From: Oscillatoriaceae cyanobacterium M7585_C2015_266
Lineage (GTDB): Bacteria; Cyanobacteriota; Cyanobacteriia; Cyanobacteriales; Oscillatoriaceae
Direction of reading: 5' to 3'
NCBI GenBank assembly: GCA_015295835.1
Contig: DVEG01000020.1
Location: 393,709-457,708, forward strand
Length of the DNA: 64,000 nucleotides
The notes below the pieces were generated by a model. The model was not told the origin of the DNA and did not search any database. It saw only the letters and a program-made list of their open reading frames with translations. Below, piece after piece: positions 17,494 to 27,162 of the stretch. Within the stretch, counting starts at the first letter, position 1; the number at the start of each line of letters is the position of its first letter. Position numbers and translations under genes: made by a program.

Positions 17494-18104
17494 GTGTTAT
17501 AAAGCCATATAGATTTTATTCAAAAGCGGAAATCGAGGGAAAGGCTCTCGACTTGTTGATGCGGATGCAACGAGTGCCAAATTTCGCCCCCAAGTGGCCA
17601 TTCGATGCCAGTTTAGTGGCGGATTTTCTCGATTTGGGGGTGGTGTGGGATCGTATACCGCCGGATGAACAAGGGGCAATCGCAGCGCGGATTCTGCCGC
17701 AGAAAAGACAAATCGAGATTAATGAAGAGATTTTGAAATTGCCAAAAGGATTTCAAGAATCAACTTTAGCTCATGAAATAGGGCACTGGATACTGCATGT
17801 TAATCAAGAAGAAGTAGACGGAGTAGCAAAACAGCTAGAGCTGATAGTGTGTCGTGGGGCGAGCAAGCTCTTGAAGATAGAATCAATCGAATGGCAAGCA
17901 CAATATTTTGCTACTTGCCTGCTAATGCCGAGATACGTTTTGGAAGAAAAACGAACTGGGCGGGATTTAACCAAGTGGGCAGATTTATATGCGCTCGCAA
18001 AGGAACTAGGCGTCACAATCTCCAACCTAAAACACCGCCTCAAAGATATCGGCTGGATTCACATTCCCCAGGGAAGTCGCGAAATTTATTTGGGAACAGT
18101 GTAA
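17490..18104 (+). CDS. ImmA/IrrE-family metallopeptidase
   Basis: A 204-residue protein with the zinc-metallopeptidase motif STLAHEIGHWILH (H-E-x-x-H, about residues 92-104), followed by an acidic third-ligand region and the family-typical EWQAQYFATCLLMPRYVLEE helix, where alanine and methionine stand in the ExxAxxFAxxLLMP pattern. ImmA/IrrE proteins cleave their cognate XRE repressor in response to DNA damage or mobile-element signals. The start is TTG at 17490, overlapping the XRE stop. It is convergent with the RodZ-like gene. Confidence 0.93.
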   Translation: MSVIKPYRFYSKAEIEGKALDLLMRMQRVPNFAPKWPFDASLVADFLDLGVVWDRIPPDEQGAIAARILPQKRQIEINEEILKLPKGFQESTLAHEIGHWILHVNQEEVDGVAKQLELIVCRGASKLLKIESIEWQAQYFATCLLMPRYVLEEKRTGRDLTKWADLYALAKELGVTISNLKHRLKDIGWIHIPQGSREIYLGTV

Positions 18105-18149
18105 CCACAGGAGCAGGCATTTTGTTGAGAGTGACGCCAGGCTTTAAAA

Positions 18150-18932
18150 CTACATCATCTCTGGAGGAGCAATATCAATTATAGGAGCAGCATTAATCAT
18201 AGACTTAACATCAGGGGCAGGAGAAGGAATAGTTTGTAAAGGAGAAACCTCCGGCTTAGCAGAAATTTGGCTAGCGAGCCAGTGCAGCCCTCCCACGGCT
18301 CCCGCCATCAGAGCAGCGTAACCGATATAAAGGTGAATAGGGCGCAAATAAAAACCAGAAAAGGCTTTGGGAACTGATTCAACCAGAGCGGGCAGAGAGG
18401 CGGCTAAGCGCTCGCCTTGTAAACCCAAAGCATTACCAATTCGACGAATAAACCCTCGCACATAAACATCCTCTGGCAGTCGCTCCGTGCATCCATTTTC
18501 CAAAGCCTCAATTACATGCAAAGGCACTCGCGTAAAATTGTGAAGCTTTTCCAGAGAAACAGACTGAGAGAGGCGAGCTTGACGCAGTTGTACACCCAAC
18601 TGGCGCAGACACTCTTGCCGTTGCTGAGCGTAGGAGGCAGCTAACTCTGCTTGCGTAAGTTTTTTATTTTTACGGAATAATTTTATAGGCTGAGATTTAG
18701 TAGCCTCACGAGCAACTGTAGCCGACTGAGATTGTTGCACAAAATACTTATATGTTAGCTTTATAGCCTCTGACGCTAATGCTTTAATAAGAATCTGAGC
18801 TTGTGCTGCTCTATCGCCCGGCATCTCCTGCAACACAGCCACAACTTGGCAATAAACATCACTGCTGTAAAGTTCTGTTTCAATACAGTCTACAAACGAT
18901 GACAATCCGGCTTCAGCTGTTTTCAATGTCAT
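18150..18932 (-). CDS. RodZ-like membrane protein with helix-turn-helix domain
   Basis: A 260-residue protein whose central RQECLRQLGVQLRQARLSQSVSLEKLHNFTRVPLHVIEALENG (about residues 110-160) is the HTH_25 domain found in RodZ. Next come LPEDVYVRGFIRRIGNALGL and one membrane helix (about 208-228, YIGYAALMAGAVGGLHWL). The short periplasmic tail is Pro-rich. RodZ links MreB to the envelope in rods, but this version lacks a large outer domain. I prefer the ATG at 18932 (MTLKTAEAG), preceded by GGAG; a longer frame to 19031 adds an implausible hydrophobic stretch. A gene-specific role is unproven. Confidence 0.82.
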   Translation of the reverse strand: MTLKTAEAGLSSFVDCIETELYSSDVYCQVVAVLQEMPGDRAAQAQILIKALASEAIKLTYKYFVQQSQSATVAREATKSQPIKLFRKNKKLTQAELAASYAQQRQECLRQLGVQLRQARLSQSVSLEKLHNFTRVPLHVIEALENGCTERLPEDVYVRGFIRRIGNALGLQGERLAASLPALVESVPKAFSGFYLRPIHLYIGYAALMAGAVGGLHWLASQISAKPEVSPLQTIPSPAPDVKSMINAAPIIDIAPPEMM

Positions 18933-19244
18933 GATTTCAAATATCTCCATGGATGAGTAGAACAAAAATATAAAAAATATAAGATTTGAGAAGATGATCC
19001 CTGGTGAGATATGCTTTCTGACTTTAAACAACCCTATTCAAACAATCGGGGAGAGTAAACCCGCGTGCGCTTAGTCTACGCATTTGAATGCTTTTCATCC
19101 GGATTTATAGAAAAGCTGAATCATCAGCCCTGCCATCTAATAATCGGGGTATGCTAGAAGAGAAGCGGCTATCTTTAGACCCTCACAGTTATGGCCACTC
19201 CCTACACCCTTCTATTCTCAAATTTTACCTGATTTGGAGATAAA
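18933..19244. other. Divergent intergenic region
   Basis: This 312-base stretch separates the RodZ-like gene (leftward) from the DUF1361 gene (rightward). It has no convincing gene. A GGAGATAAAATG ribosome-binding site and start close its right end. A CGGGGTATGCTAGAAG tract near 19145 might belong to a promoter, but no clear -35/-10 pair is distinguishable. Confidence 0.5.
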
Positions 19245-20165
19245 ATGATGATGACTGTTCAGATAATTAATCAGCTAATTAATTTTAATCTAATACACAC
19301 TGCAGAACAAGCGTTGATGGTAAACTGGGGGTGGATGGCTTGGAATCTATTTTTAGCATTAGTGCCCCTAGTTATAAGTTTTTGGTTATTTCACCAACCA
19401 AGAGCGCGCTTTCTGCGTTGGATTGTCATTGTCTTAACATCTCTGACTTTTATTATCGGTATCAATCGCTACAATTTAGGACATGCGATTAATTTAGCGC
19501 GCCAAGTACATCAAACTTATTTCGGTACTGGTAACATTTATATTGCAGGTGCATTTGTTCTAACCCTAATTTTTTTGGGAATAGATATCTGGCTGTTTCG
19601 CCAACATGGTACTCGTTCCCTGCTTTGGTGGTTTGGCTTTATGGTTTTTATCGCCTTTTTGCCCAATGCACCCTATGTTTTAACTGATATTATTCACCTA
19701 ATCGAAGATATTCGTCAAGGTTATTCGATATGGATTATTAGCCTTGCCCTGATTCCGCAGTATCTATTATTTATGTTAATAGGGTTTCAAGCTTATGTGC
19801 TGTCTTTGATTTATTTTGGGGAATATTTAAAACGGCAAGGTTGGAGTCAATATATTTTGCCTGTTGAATTAATTTTACACGCGCTGAGTTCTATTGGTAT
19901 TTATTTGGGTCGATTTGAACGCTTTAATAGTTGGCATATCCTGACGCAGCCGGATCAATTGGTAATGAGTATTTTTAACGATTTGACAGAAAAAAAACCG
20001 GTGTTAGTGATGATTGTGACGTTTTTAATTATTGCCGGTTTATACTGGTTAATGAAACAAGTAACTTTGGGAGTGATTTATTATCGACAGCAGACTACAT
20101 TAAAACAAGTTATGCCAGAAGCGATGAACGCTCCCGTTGTAAATTCTGAAATTAAACAACCTTAA
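19245..20165 (+). CDS. DUF1361-family membrane protein
   Basis: The 306-residue product is polytopic, with about seven to eight hydrophobic segments from residue 22 onward. It contains the family's FLPNAPYVLTDIIHLIEDIRQGYSIWI signature near residues 138-165, which is characteristic of DUF1361. Function is unknown. It is preceded by GGAG at good spacing from the ATG pair. The gene stands alone upstream of ppsA with a 169-base gap. Both N- and C-terminal ends appear cytoplasmic on charge balance, but this is only a rough reading. Confidence 0.86.
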   Translation: MMMTVQIINQLINFNLIHTAEQALMVNWGWMAWNLFLALVPLVISFWLFHQPRARFLRWIVIVLTSLTFIIGINRYNLGHAINLARQVHQTYFGTGNIYIAGAFVLTLIFLGIDIWLFRQHGTRSLLWWFGFMVFIAFLPNAPYVLTDIIHLIEDIRQGYSIWIISLALIPQYLLFMLIGFQAYVLSLIYFGEYLKRQGWSQYILPVELILHALSSIGIYLGRFERFNSWHILTQPDQLVMSIFNDLTEKKPVLVMIVTFLIIAGLYWLMKQVTLGVIYYRQQTTLKQVMPEAMNAPVVNSEIKQP

Positions 20166-20334
20166 TTATTATGATAAATATCACACCAACAGTTTTTTCC
20201 TGAATTATAATAATTTCTGGAAAAAATCGGCTATATTATCTTTAGTTCTCAGAAGTATTAAAAAATTGTTAAATTAGTAGCTGGGGCGCGGTGATGCGCT
20301 TTACCACTCACTAACATACAGGAGCACAGAAAGC

Positions 20335-22731
20335 ATGAAAGCAGAAACTCAATACATTCGTTGGTTTGAGACACTCAGCGCTTTAGACGTATCGCTAGTA
20401 GGCGGAAAAAATGCCTCATTAGGAGAAATGTTTCGGGCGCTAAAACACCAGGGAATAAAAGTGCCAGATGGTTTTGCCACAACAACAGAGGCATATAAGA
20501 AATTTGTTGAAGCGAATGAGCTCAATGATAAGATACAATTGCTCTTAGAGAAATTCAAAAGTGGGGAAAAATCTTTAGAGCAAACGGGAAAAGCAATTCG
20601 GCGATTATTTTCTCGCGCCCAATTTCCAGAAGAGATTGCCTTAGCAATTGAAAATGCCTATCGGGAATTAAGTCGACGCTACCATACGGAAGAGGTAGAT
20701 GTGGCAGTGCGGAGTAGCGCCACAGCAGAAGATTTACCAGATGCGAGTTTTGCCGGGCAACAAGAGACATTTTTAAATATTAGTGGTATTCCTGAAGTTT
20801 TGGAAGCTTGCCGCAATTGTTTTGCCTCGCTATTTACTGAGCGCGCGCTTGCTTATCGGGAAGAAAAAGGTTTCGATCATTTACAAGTTTCTCTCTGTGT
20901 CGGAATACAAAAAATGGTACGCTCTGATAAGGCTGGCGCTGGAGTAATGTTTTCTATCGATCCGGAAACTGGATTTCCAGATGTAGTGATTATCAGTGCT
21001 GCTTGGGGATTGGGAGAAAATGTGGTGCAGGGAATAGTAACTCCGGATCAATATACTGTTTTTAAACCTTTGTTACGTGCAGGATTAAAGCCTATTATTG
21101 ATAAACGGCTGGGCAGTAAAGCAAAAAAATTAATTTATGCTTCCGAAGGCGGTAAAACAACTCGTAATGTCGATACTTCTGGTAAAGAGCGCCGTGCATG
21201 GGTTCTTAAGGATGAGGAGATTTTGCAATTAGCTAACTGGGCGTGTCTTATTGAAAAACATTACGGCAAGCCAATGGATATAGAATGGGCAAAAGATGGC
21301 ATGACGGGGGATTTATTTATTGTGCAGGCACGCCCAGAAACGGTACAATCGAAAAAAGTTGCTACGACTCTGAAAACTTATAAGCTTAAACAAGAAGGTA
21401 AAAGGTTGGTATCAGGGTTAAGTATTGGAGAAGCGATCGCAACAGGAAAAGTCTGTCGAATTATTAGTACACGCGATATTGATAAAGTAGAAGATGGGTG
21501 TATTTTAGTAACAGAAATGACAGATCCCGATTGGGTGCCAATAATGAAGCGGGTAGCGGGTATCGTCACGGATTATGGCGGGCGTACTTGTCACGCTGCT
21601 ATTGTTTCTCGCGAGTTAGGAATTCCGGCAATTGTCGGTACTGGTGACGCAACACAAGTACTTAAAAATAATTCCTATGTGACTCTTTCCTGCGCAGAAG
21701 GTGAGCGCGGCTTTATTTATGAAGGAAAACTAGAATATGAGGTTTCGGAAGTCAATCTTAATGATATTCCCGAAACTAAAACTCGACTGATGATGAATAT
21801 TGCTAGCCCGTCAGCTGCATTTCAATGGTGGCGACTTCCCAGTCAGGGAATTGGCTTAGCGAGGATGGAATTTATCATTAATAATATTATCAAAATCCAC
21901 CCGATGGCGCTAGTTCGGTTTGACGAGCTGGAAGATAAAAACGCTCGGAAACAGATTCAAGAAGTGACGCAGGGTTATGAAGATAAAACTGAATATTTTG
22001 TGGAAAAGTTAGCGCTGGGAATTGGGAAAATTACGGCATCTCAGTATCCACATCCGGTGATAGTACGGATGAGTGATTTTAAAACTAATGAGTATGCGGA
22101 TTTAATAGGTGGCAAACAATTTGAGCCACAGGAAGCAAATCCAATGTTAGGGTTTCGGGGTGCAAGTCGCTATTATAGCGATCGCTATCGGGAAGGATTC
22201 GCTTTAGAATGCCGTGCTATTAAAAAAGTCCGCGAAGAAATGGGGTTTGAAAATCTATTGATTATGATCCCATTCTGCCGCACTTTAGAAGAAGCGGATC
22301 GCGTTTTAGAAGTTTTGGCAGAAAATGGTTTAAAACGAGGCGAAAATGGATTGCAAGTATATGTAATGTGTGAAATTCCTGCTAATGTAGAATTAGCGGA
22401 AGAATTTTGCGATCGCTTTGATGGATTTTCTATTGGTAGCAACGATTTAACTCAATTAACATTAGGTGTAGATCGCGATTCTGCCGAATTAGCACATTTA
22501 TTTGATGAGCGCAATCTTGCCGTGAAGCGGATGATTCTACGCTTGATTAAAACCGCCCACGAAAAGGGGCGCAAAGTAGGTATTTGTGGGCAAGCACCCA
22601 GCGACTATCCCGAATTTGCTGAATTTTTGGTGGCGGCGGGTATTGATTCGATTTCCCTGAATCCTGATAGTATTATTACAGTCAAGAAGCGGGTTGCTGA
22701 ATTCGAGGCGAAACTACAAAAGGGTGTCTGA
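20335..22731 (+). CDS. ppsA: Phosphoenolpyruvate synthase
   Basis: Converts pyruvate, ATP and water to phosphoenolpyruvate, AMP and phosphate for gluconeogenesis. The 798-residue length is normal. Order: N-terminal ATP-grasp domain (GGKNASLGEMF at about 23-33; AVRSSATAEDLPDASFAGQQET), the phosphohistidine swivelling domain (GGRTCHAAIVSRELGIPAIVG, His near 419), and the C-terminal TIM barrel with QGIGLARMEF, MLGFRGASRY, MCEIPANV and the active-site region GSNDLTQLTLGVDRD through VGICGQAPSD. All signatures are intact. A clean AGGAG-type site precedes the ATG. Confidence 0.97.
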   Translation: MKAETQYIRWFETLSALDVSLVGGKNASLGEMFRALKHQGIKVPDGFATTTEAYKKFVEANELNDKIQLLLEKFKSGEKSLEQTGKAIRRLFSRAQFPEEIALAIENAYRELSRRYHTEEVDVAVRSSATAEDLPDASFAGQQETFLNISGIPEVLEACRNCFASLFTERALAYREEKGFDHLQVSLCVGIQKMVRSDKAGAGVMFSIDPETGFPDVVIISAAWGLGENVVQGIVTPDQYTVFKPLLRAGLKPIIDKRLGSKAKKLIYASEGGKTTRNVDTSGKERRAWVLKDEEILQLANWACLIEKHYGKPMDIEWAKDGMTGDLFIVQARPETVQSKKVATTLKTYKLKQEGKRLVSGLSIGEAIATGKVCRIISTRDIDKVEDGCILVTEMTDPDWVPIMKRVAGIVTDYGGRTCHAAIVSRELGIPAIVGTGDATQVLKNNSYVTLSCAEGERGFIYEGKLEYEVSEVNLNDIPETKTRLMMNIASPSAAFQWWRLPSQGIGLARMEFIINNIIKIHPMALVRFDELEDKNARKQIQEVTQGYEDKTEYFVEKLALGIGKITASQYPHPVIVRMSDFKTNEYADLIGGKQFEPQEANPMLGFRGASRYYSDRYREGFALECRAIKKVREEMGFENLLIMIPFCRTLEEADRVLEVLAENGLKRGENGLQVYVMCEIPANVELAEEFCDRFDGFSIGSNDLTQLTLGVDRDSAELAHLFDERNLAVKRMILRLIKTAHEKGRKVGICGQAPSDYPEFAEFLVAAGIDSISLNPDSIITVKKRVAEFEAKLQKGV

Positions 22732-22751
22732 ATTTAATTAATTTACTTCAG

Positions 22752-22771
22752 GGCAGTCTCTCGTGACTGCC
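22752..22771 (+). terminator. Hairpin between ppsA and comF
   Basis: Arms GGCAGTC and GACTGCC (7 bp, perfect) enclose TCTCGT, 20 bases past the ppsA stop. No T-run follows, so this may be a weak terminator or an mRNA-end stem; comF begins 33 bases beyond. Confidence 0.45.
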
Positions 22772-22803
22772 TGCAAAGAATCAATTTAAAGGAGACTGAT
22801 AAA

Positions 22804-23484
22804 ATGGTAAATTGGGGGCAAATTATCAAAAGCTTTCTGAATTTATTTCTCAAGGTAAATTGCCCTTTGTGTAATCGCCCGGCGGAAGCGGCTATGTGTA
22901 AATATTGTCAGCGACAATTGCAGCAGTACAAATTTGTAAAACCAGAACAATTTTGGCAGAGTGATAGAGTATTTGCATGGGGGGAGTATGGAGGAACTTT
23001 AAAAAGAGCGATCGCAGCTATGAAATATGAAAACCATCCAGAATTAGCCCAACCTCTTGGTTATTGGTTAGGCGAAACTTGGCGGAAATCTCCCATTTAT
23101 ACTAATTTTAACAAAGTTACAGTTATTCCTATTCCCATGTATCCAGAAAAACAACGCAAACGGGGATTCAACCAAGCAGAATTAATAGCCAAATATTTTT
23201 GCGAATATACAAAATTACCATTCCAACCACAGGGTTTAGAAAGAATTCGCGATACTCAAGCTCAATTTAGTTTAAATCCTGCTGAACGCGAAAAAAATCT
23301 CTGTGGAGCTTTTAGATTAGGAAAAGCATTTTGCAGAAAAAACCTCCCTAGTAAAGTCTTGTTGCTAGATGATATTTATACCACAGGTGCGACTACTAGA
23401 GCGGCAGAAAAAACTTTGCAGGCTTCAGGAATAGAAGTATGCGGCATAGCTGTAATTGCCACTACCAAAAAAACCGAATTATAA
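22804..23484 (+). CDS. comF: ComF-family phosphoribosyltransferase-like protein
   Basis: A 226-residue cytoplasmic protein with an N-terminal zinc-binding double-CxxC module (CPLCNRPAEAAMCKYC, about residues 20-35). The C-terminal half is a type I phosphoribosyltransferase fold with GFNQAELIAKYF and the PRPP-binding loop VLLLDDIYTTGATTRAAEK (about 182-200). ComF proteins are required for natural DNA uptake in several bacteria, acting on the cytoplasmic side, possibly at the ComFA helicase. No competence partners are adjacent here. It sits 72 bases after ppsA. Confidence 0.92.
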   Translation: MVNWGQIIKSFLNLFLKVNCPLCNRPAEAAMCKYCQRQLQQYKFVKPEQFWQSDRVFAWGEYGGTLKRAIAAMKYENHPELAQPLGYWLGETWRKSPIYTNFNKVTVIPIPMYPEKQRKRGFNQAELIAKYFCEYTKLPFQPQGLERIRDTQAQFSLNPAEREKNLCGAFRLGKAFCRKNLPSKVLLLDDIYTTGATTRAAEKTLQASGIEVCGIAVIATTKKTEL

Positions 23485-23533
23485 AATTATACCTGTTTAA
23501 TTGCTGAAATACTTTCCCCAACCGATTTTCCTA

Positions 23534-24451
23534 TCACTTCAACCCAAGAAAAGTATCAAAAGCCTGACGATTAGGCATAGCTGGTTGGGCACCGACTTTT
23601 GTAGCACATAGGGCACCGGCTGCTGCACCCCATACTACTGCTCGACGCAGAGATTCTCCAGATGCAATCGCAACAGCTAAAGCCCCATTAAAAGCATCCC
23701 CTGCTGCTGTTGTATCAACTGCCTTAACTGGAAATGCAGGTAGAAAAAAACTTTCTTTATCTGCTGCACAAAAAACGCCGTGTCTACCTAATTTAATAAT
23801 CGCTATTTTTGCACCCCGATGACGTAACTCAGTGGCTGCACGAGCTGCTGAATCGGCATCATTTACTTTTATCCCTGTCAACTGTGATGCTTCGATTTCG
23901 TTGGGGGTGATAATGTCAGTGAGGGTATATAATTCATCTGGGATATCCTGGCGCGCTGGTGCTGGATCGAGGATTACTTGCACTCCGGCTTTTTTTGCTG
24001 CTCGTGCGGCAGCAAGACTGGCACTTACGGGTATTTCTAGCTGTAGTAATAAAGCGGCAGCTCCCGGTAATAAGGGTATGAGGCGCTCACAATCTGTTTC
24101 GTTGATAATAGCATTGGCGCCGCTAACTATAATAATATAGTTTTGCCCTGTATCTTCTACCGCAATTAGGGCAACGCCGGTACTAACTGTTGGCTCTACA
24201 CTAACCCCGCTCGTTTTTACTCCCGCCGCTTGTAAACTAGCAAGGGCTTCTTGCCCAAAACTGTCTCCTCCCACCCGCCCTACCATCTCAGTTGCACTCC
24301 CTAGGCGAGCCGCTGCTACTGCCTGATTTGCCCCTTTTCCCCCTGCTGCTGTTAAAAATTCCCGCCCTATTACTGTTTCTCCCGGTATCGGTAATCTTGG
24401 GGTTCTGGCGATTAAATCTATGTTTATGCTACCAAAAACTATTATGCTCAT
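23534..24451 (-). CDS. rbsK: Ribokinase (PfkB family)
   Basis: Phosphorylates ribose to ribose 5-phosphate. The 305-residue protein shows FGSINIDLIARTPRLPIPGETV at the N-terminus, GGKGANQAVAAARLG (substrate-binding signature 1, about 36-50), PGAAALLLQLEIP, and the catalytic DTTAAGDAFNGALAVA (about 244-259, Asp as base). This matches ribokinases rather than fructokinases. It is a single gene on the minus strand, convergent with comF with a 49-base gap. The upstream 410-base region shared with a histidine kinase has no obvious regulator. Confidence 0.9.
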   Translation of the reverse strand: MSIIVFGSINIDLIARTPRLPIPGETVIGREFLTAAGGKGANQAVAAARLGSATEMVGRVGGDSFGQEALASLQAAGVKTSGVSVEPTVSTGVALIAVEDTGQNYIIIVSGANAIINETDCERLIPLLPGAAALLLQLEIPVSASLAAARAAKKAGVQVILDPAPARQDIPDELYTLTDIITPNEIEASQLTGIKVNDADSAARAATELRHRGAKIAIIKLGRHGVFCAADKESFFLPAFPVKAVDTTAAGDAFNGALAVAIASGESLRRAVVWGAAAGALCATKVGAQPAMPNRQAFDTFLGLK

Positions 24452-24861
24452 GGGTATATCTTACTGTTTATAATGATGAGCTACTGTTATTTTTACTTTA
24501 ATTTATATTTTTTCTAGATTTACTATAAAATAGGTAAAGTTTAATTGCGATCGCTTGCGCTACTGATTAATCCTGCTATAGTAGTTACAGAAGCAAAAAA
24601 AGCTTCCCTGACAGAAGGACAGCGAAAGTCCACATTAGCTTATAAAAGAGGTAAAAAAGCGCTGTTAAATCTAACGTCTGTCTCGTTAACTAAAAAAACA
24701 ATAGCATCCAACCAGAGAGCTGATATTTCCTCATGTAGCGATTAGGGAGCTCTGGAACTCACTGTAAGGTGAGTGCATCTCTGAGTAGAATCAAGAAGGG
24801 GAGGAGGTCACTCAGCGAGTACGGCTTGGGTGCTGTTGTTTTTTCGCTTTCTTGAATCTCT
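24452..24861. other. 410-base gap upstream of the orphan histidine kinase
   Basis: No convincing gene. A 66-codon open frame (24545-24745) has no recognisable homology or good ribosome-binding site and looks like chance. A 6-bp hairpin (ACTCAC and GTGAGT, 24757-24774) and a purine-rich AGAAGGGGAGGAGG tract near 24795 lie in the kinase leader. No response-regulator gene remains here, although related kinases usually have one immediately upstream. Confidence 0.5.
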
Positions 24862-26187
24862 ATGTTTCAAGCTTCCCGCCGGCGTCTTGCTATCTGGTAT
24901 ACGGCTGTGACAGCGGTGCTACTGTTATTATTTGCAACTGGTTTCTATTTATATGTTCGCAATACTCTAATCGAAAGGGTGGATGATACCCTCAATCACG
25001 TAGTCGAAGTATTGAAGCGCTCGCTCGTCATCGAGCAAGTTTCAACCCCTGAAGCTTTCTCTAGTCACTTGCAAATTAACCTAGAAGCTAGTTTTGATGA
25101 TAACGCCTTAGCCTTAGAAGAAGATCATATCGACTTAGAATGGTTTAGCCCCACAGGCGAGTTGCTGTGGTCAACTTTTCCTTTCCCCCTCAATTTTCCT
25201 CTCCATCCTCAATGTATGGGTGAAACGGTGCAACTCCCAGAGGGGCAATTGCTGCGGCAGGTAACAGAACGAATAGAATTTGGTAATCAAGTACTCGGCT
25301 ATCTACGGGTTAGTCATCCTTGGTTTGAGGTGACAAAGCCTATCCGTCAGTTAATAGTCGATTTAAGTCTGGGAACGATAGGTATAATTATCTCGGTAGC
25401 GGCGATAGGTTGGTTTCTCTCTGGGCTGGCAATGGAACCGGTGCGCGCTTCCTACCAGCGATTGAAACAGTTTACCGCTGATGCCTCTCACGAGTTGAGA
25501 AATCCAATCGCTACTATTCAAACTAATGTACAAGTGGCTCTTGCTGATCCCAATCCTAATCCTGAAGTCTATCGACAACAATTGCAAGTTATAGAGCGAC
25601 TTACGCGGCGGTTGGGGCGGTTAGTAGATGACTTGCTGTTTTTGGCAAGGCAAGATAGCGGCATGGTGAACCCTGATTGGATAGAAGTACCTCTCGATGC
25701 CCTGCTGATGGAAGTTATTGAAGAACAACAGGCGAGCGCATCTGAAAAAGGGTTATCCCTCTCTCTCGATTGCCTTGAATCTGAAACTTCTACTAGTGAA
25801 ACTGCCTTTACTCTCTGGGGAGATTGGAATCAACTCGCTCGTTTATTTACTAATCTTGTTTCTAACGCTGTTCAATATACACCCCCCGGCGGTAAAATTA
25901 CTGTAGAATTACAAGTTGTTCACCCTAACCGTGAACTGCAAGTTAAAATAAAAGATACTGGGGTCGGTATTCCTGAAGATGCCCTCCCCCACCTTTTTGA
26001 AAGATTTTATCGTGTCGATACTGCTCGCTCCCACAACGCTACTAGAGCTGGTTCAGGATTGGGGCTAGCGATCGCTCGCGCTATTGTTGAAAATCATCAA
26101 GGTAATATCCATATCTGGAGTCAACTAAATCACGGTACTACTGTTACTGTCACTTTGCCACTAAGACAATTCAAAATTGAAAATTAA
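24862..26187 (+). CDS. Membrane sensor histidine kinase (RppB/NrsS-like)
   Basis: A 441-residue kinase. Membrane helix 1 (about residues 8-30) and helix 2 (about 166-188) flank a roughly 135-residue periplasmic sensor region. The cytoplasmic part goes directly into FTADASHELRNPIATIQTNVQVAL (phospho-His about 210), so no HAMP domain is clear. The N-box is LARLFTNLVSNAVQYTPPGG and the G-boxes are DTGVGIPEDAL and GSGLGLAIARAIVENHQG. The layout resembles cyanobacterial RppB/NrsS kinases, which respond to redox or nickel. The response regulator expected beside it is absent, so it is an orphan; the ligand is unknown. Confidence 0.9.
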   Translation: MFQASRRRLAIWYTAVTAVLLLLFATGFYLYVRNTLIERVDDTLNHVVEVLKRSLVIEQVSTPEAFSSHLQINLEASFDDNALALEEDHIDLEWFSPTGELLWSTFPFPLNFPLHPQCMGETVQLPEGQLLRQVTERIEFGNQVLGYLRVSHPWFEVTKPIRQLIVDLSLGTIGIIISVAAIGWFLSGLAMEPVRASYQRLKQFTADASHELRNPIATIQTNVQVALADPNPNPEVYRQQLQVIERLTRRLGRLVDDLLFLARQDSGMVNPDWIEVPLDALLMEVIEEQQASASEKGLSLSLDCLESETSTSETAFTLWGDWNQLARLFTNLVSNAVQYTPPGGKITVELQVVHPNRELQVKIKDTGVGIPEDALPHLFERFYRVDTARSHNATRAGSGLGLAIARAIVENHQGNIHIWSQLNHGTTVTVTLPLRQFKIEN

Positions 26188-26188
26188 A

Positions 26189-26887
26189 CTATTTTTTCTC
26201 TTCCTCTGTCAACTCTTTCTGCGGCTTCACTGTTTTCTTTGCTAACTCCTCATAAAGCCATTTGGCAAATTTTCGCTCAAATTCAAATGCCTCTTGCTCC
26301 ATTCTGTTGGCTCGGTAATTCTGCCCGGCTCGCTTATATTCTTTGAAATAATTATAACCAAATTTTTCGATACTTCCTAATTCTTTATACTGTTTCACAT
26401 GAACCATTTCATGAGCTAGCAAAATTAACTGCTCGACATCACCAGGCTTGTATTCTGCACTTACATATATTTTATTACCATAAACTTGAGCATTTGACTT
26501 GCCTACGTCAATACGAAAACTAGCTGCAACTATTTCATCCATTAATTTGGCGTTATAAACTACAGTCACTTGCTCAACTAGATTGCCAAAATGAGGGCGC
26601 AAGTAATATTTTTGTATTTCATCTAAAGGCTGCCCACTCGTATTGGTTGAGGCCATTACTTTGGCTGCTGCTTGATATGCGTTTTTCCCTACTTTTCCCC
26701 AAGCTGCTTCGGAAAATTTTTTAGGAATTCTCGCTTGTTTTATCTCTGATTGAATTAGTAAAGGTAAGGAGCCTGTTTCTAAAGATTGGTATAATATGAG
26801 ATAGCCAATACCAAATCCTAATGTCGCCAAACCTATGATTGAAACCCAAAAGTTAATTTGACGAAAAACTCTCATAATTTCAAACAA
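26189..26887 (-). CDS. Membrane-anchored DUF4157-like metalloprotease-fold protein
   Basis: A 232-residue protein anchored by one N-terminal helix (FWVSIIGLATLGFGIGYLILY, about residues 13-33). The outer domain carries LILLAHEMVHVKQYKELG (about 155-172), an HExxH zinc motif, with a downstream acidic/aromatic segment that may supply the third ligand. Proteins annotated DUF4157 have this motif, sometimes as toxin-delivery domains. The Lys/Glu-rich tail (about 205-232) is low complexity. It is convergent with the kinase gene, with stop codons almost touching. Proteolytic activity is inferred only. Confidence 0.75.
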   Translation of the reverse strand: MFEIMRVFRQINFWVSIIGLATLGFGIGYLILYQSLETGSLPLLIQSEIKQARIPKKFSEAAWGKVGKNAYQAAAKVMASTNTSGQPLDEIQKYYLRPHFGNLVEQVTVVYNAKLMDEIVAASFRIDVGKSNAQVYGNKIYVSAEYKPGDVEQLILLAHEMVHVKQYKELGSIEKFGYNYFKEYKRAGQNYRANRMEQEAFEFERKFAKWLYEELAKKTVKPQKELTEEEKK

Positions 26888-27162
26888 ATACGGCTTTTAT
26901 TATTTTTCCTAGAAGGGTGTGCGAGCGCTAGTCTGCTTTACATTTCTTATCATTGTATGAGCAGTACTCATCCACCTAAAGGTAGAAACACTTACCATTA
27001 GATTACCCAATCCCCAGACGTAGGTATCGACTCTAAAGTTGCAAAATTTGCTTATTTTACCTTAAATCTCAATCCCCGTGCAACTTGGATAACTGTCACA
27101 AGGGAAAAGGCGCTCGCTCTCAAATTTGCCACTATTGAGACAAAATATTTAAGGTAAATAGC

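Noticed and set aside
24545-24745. A 66-codon open frame between rbsK and the kinase
   Set aside because: No ribosome-binding site, no homology I recognise, Lys/Ser-rich composition typical of random AT-rich frames.
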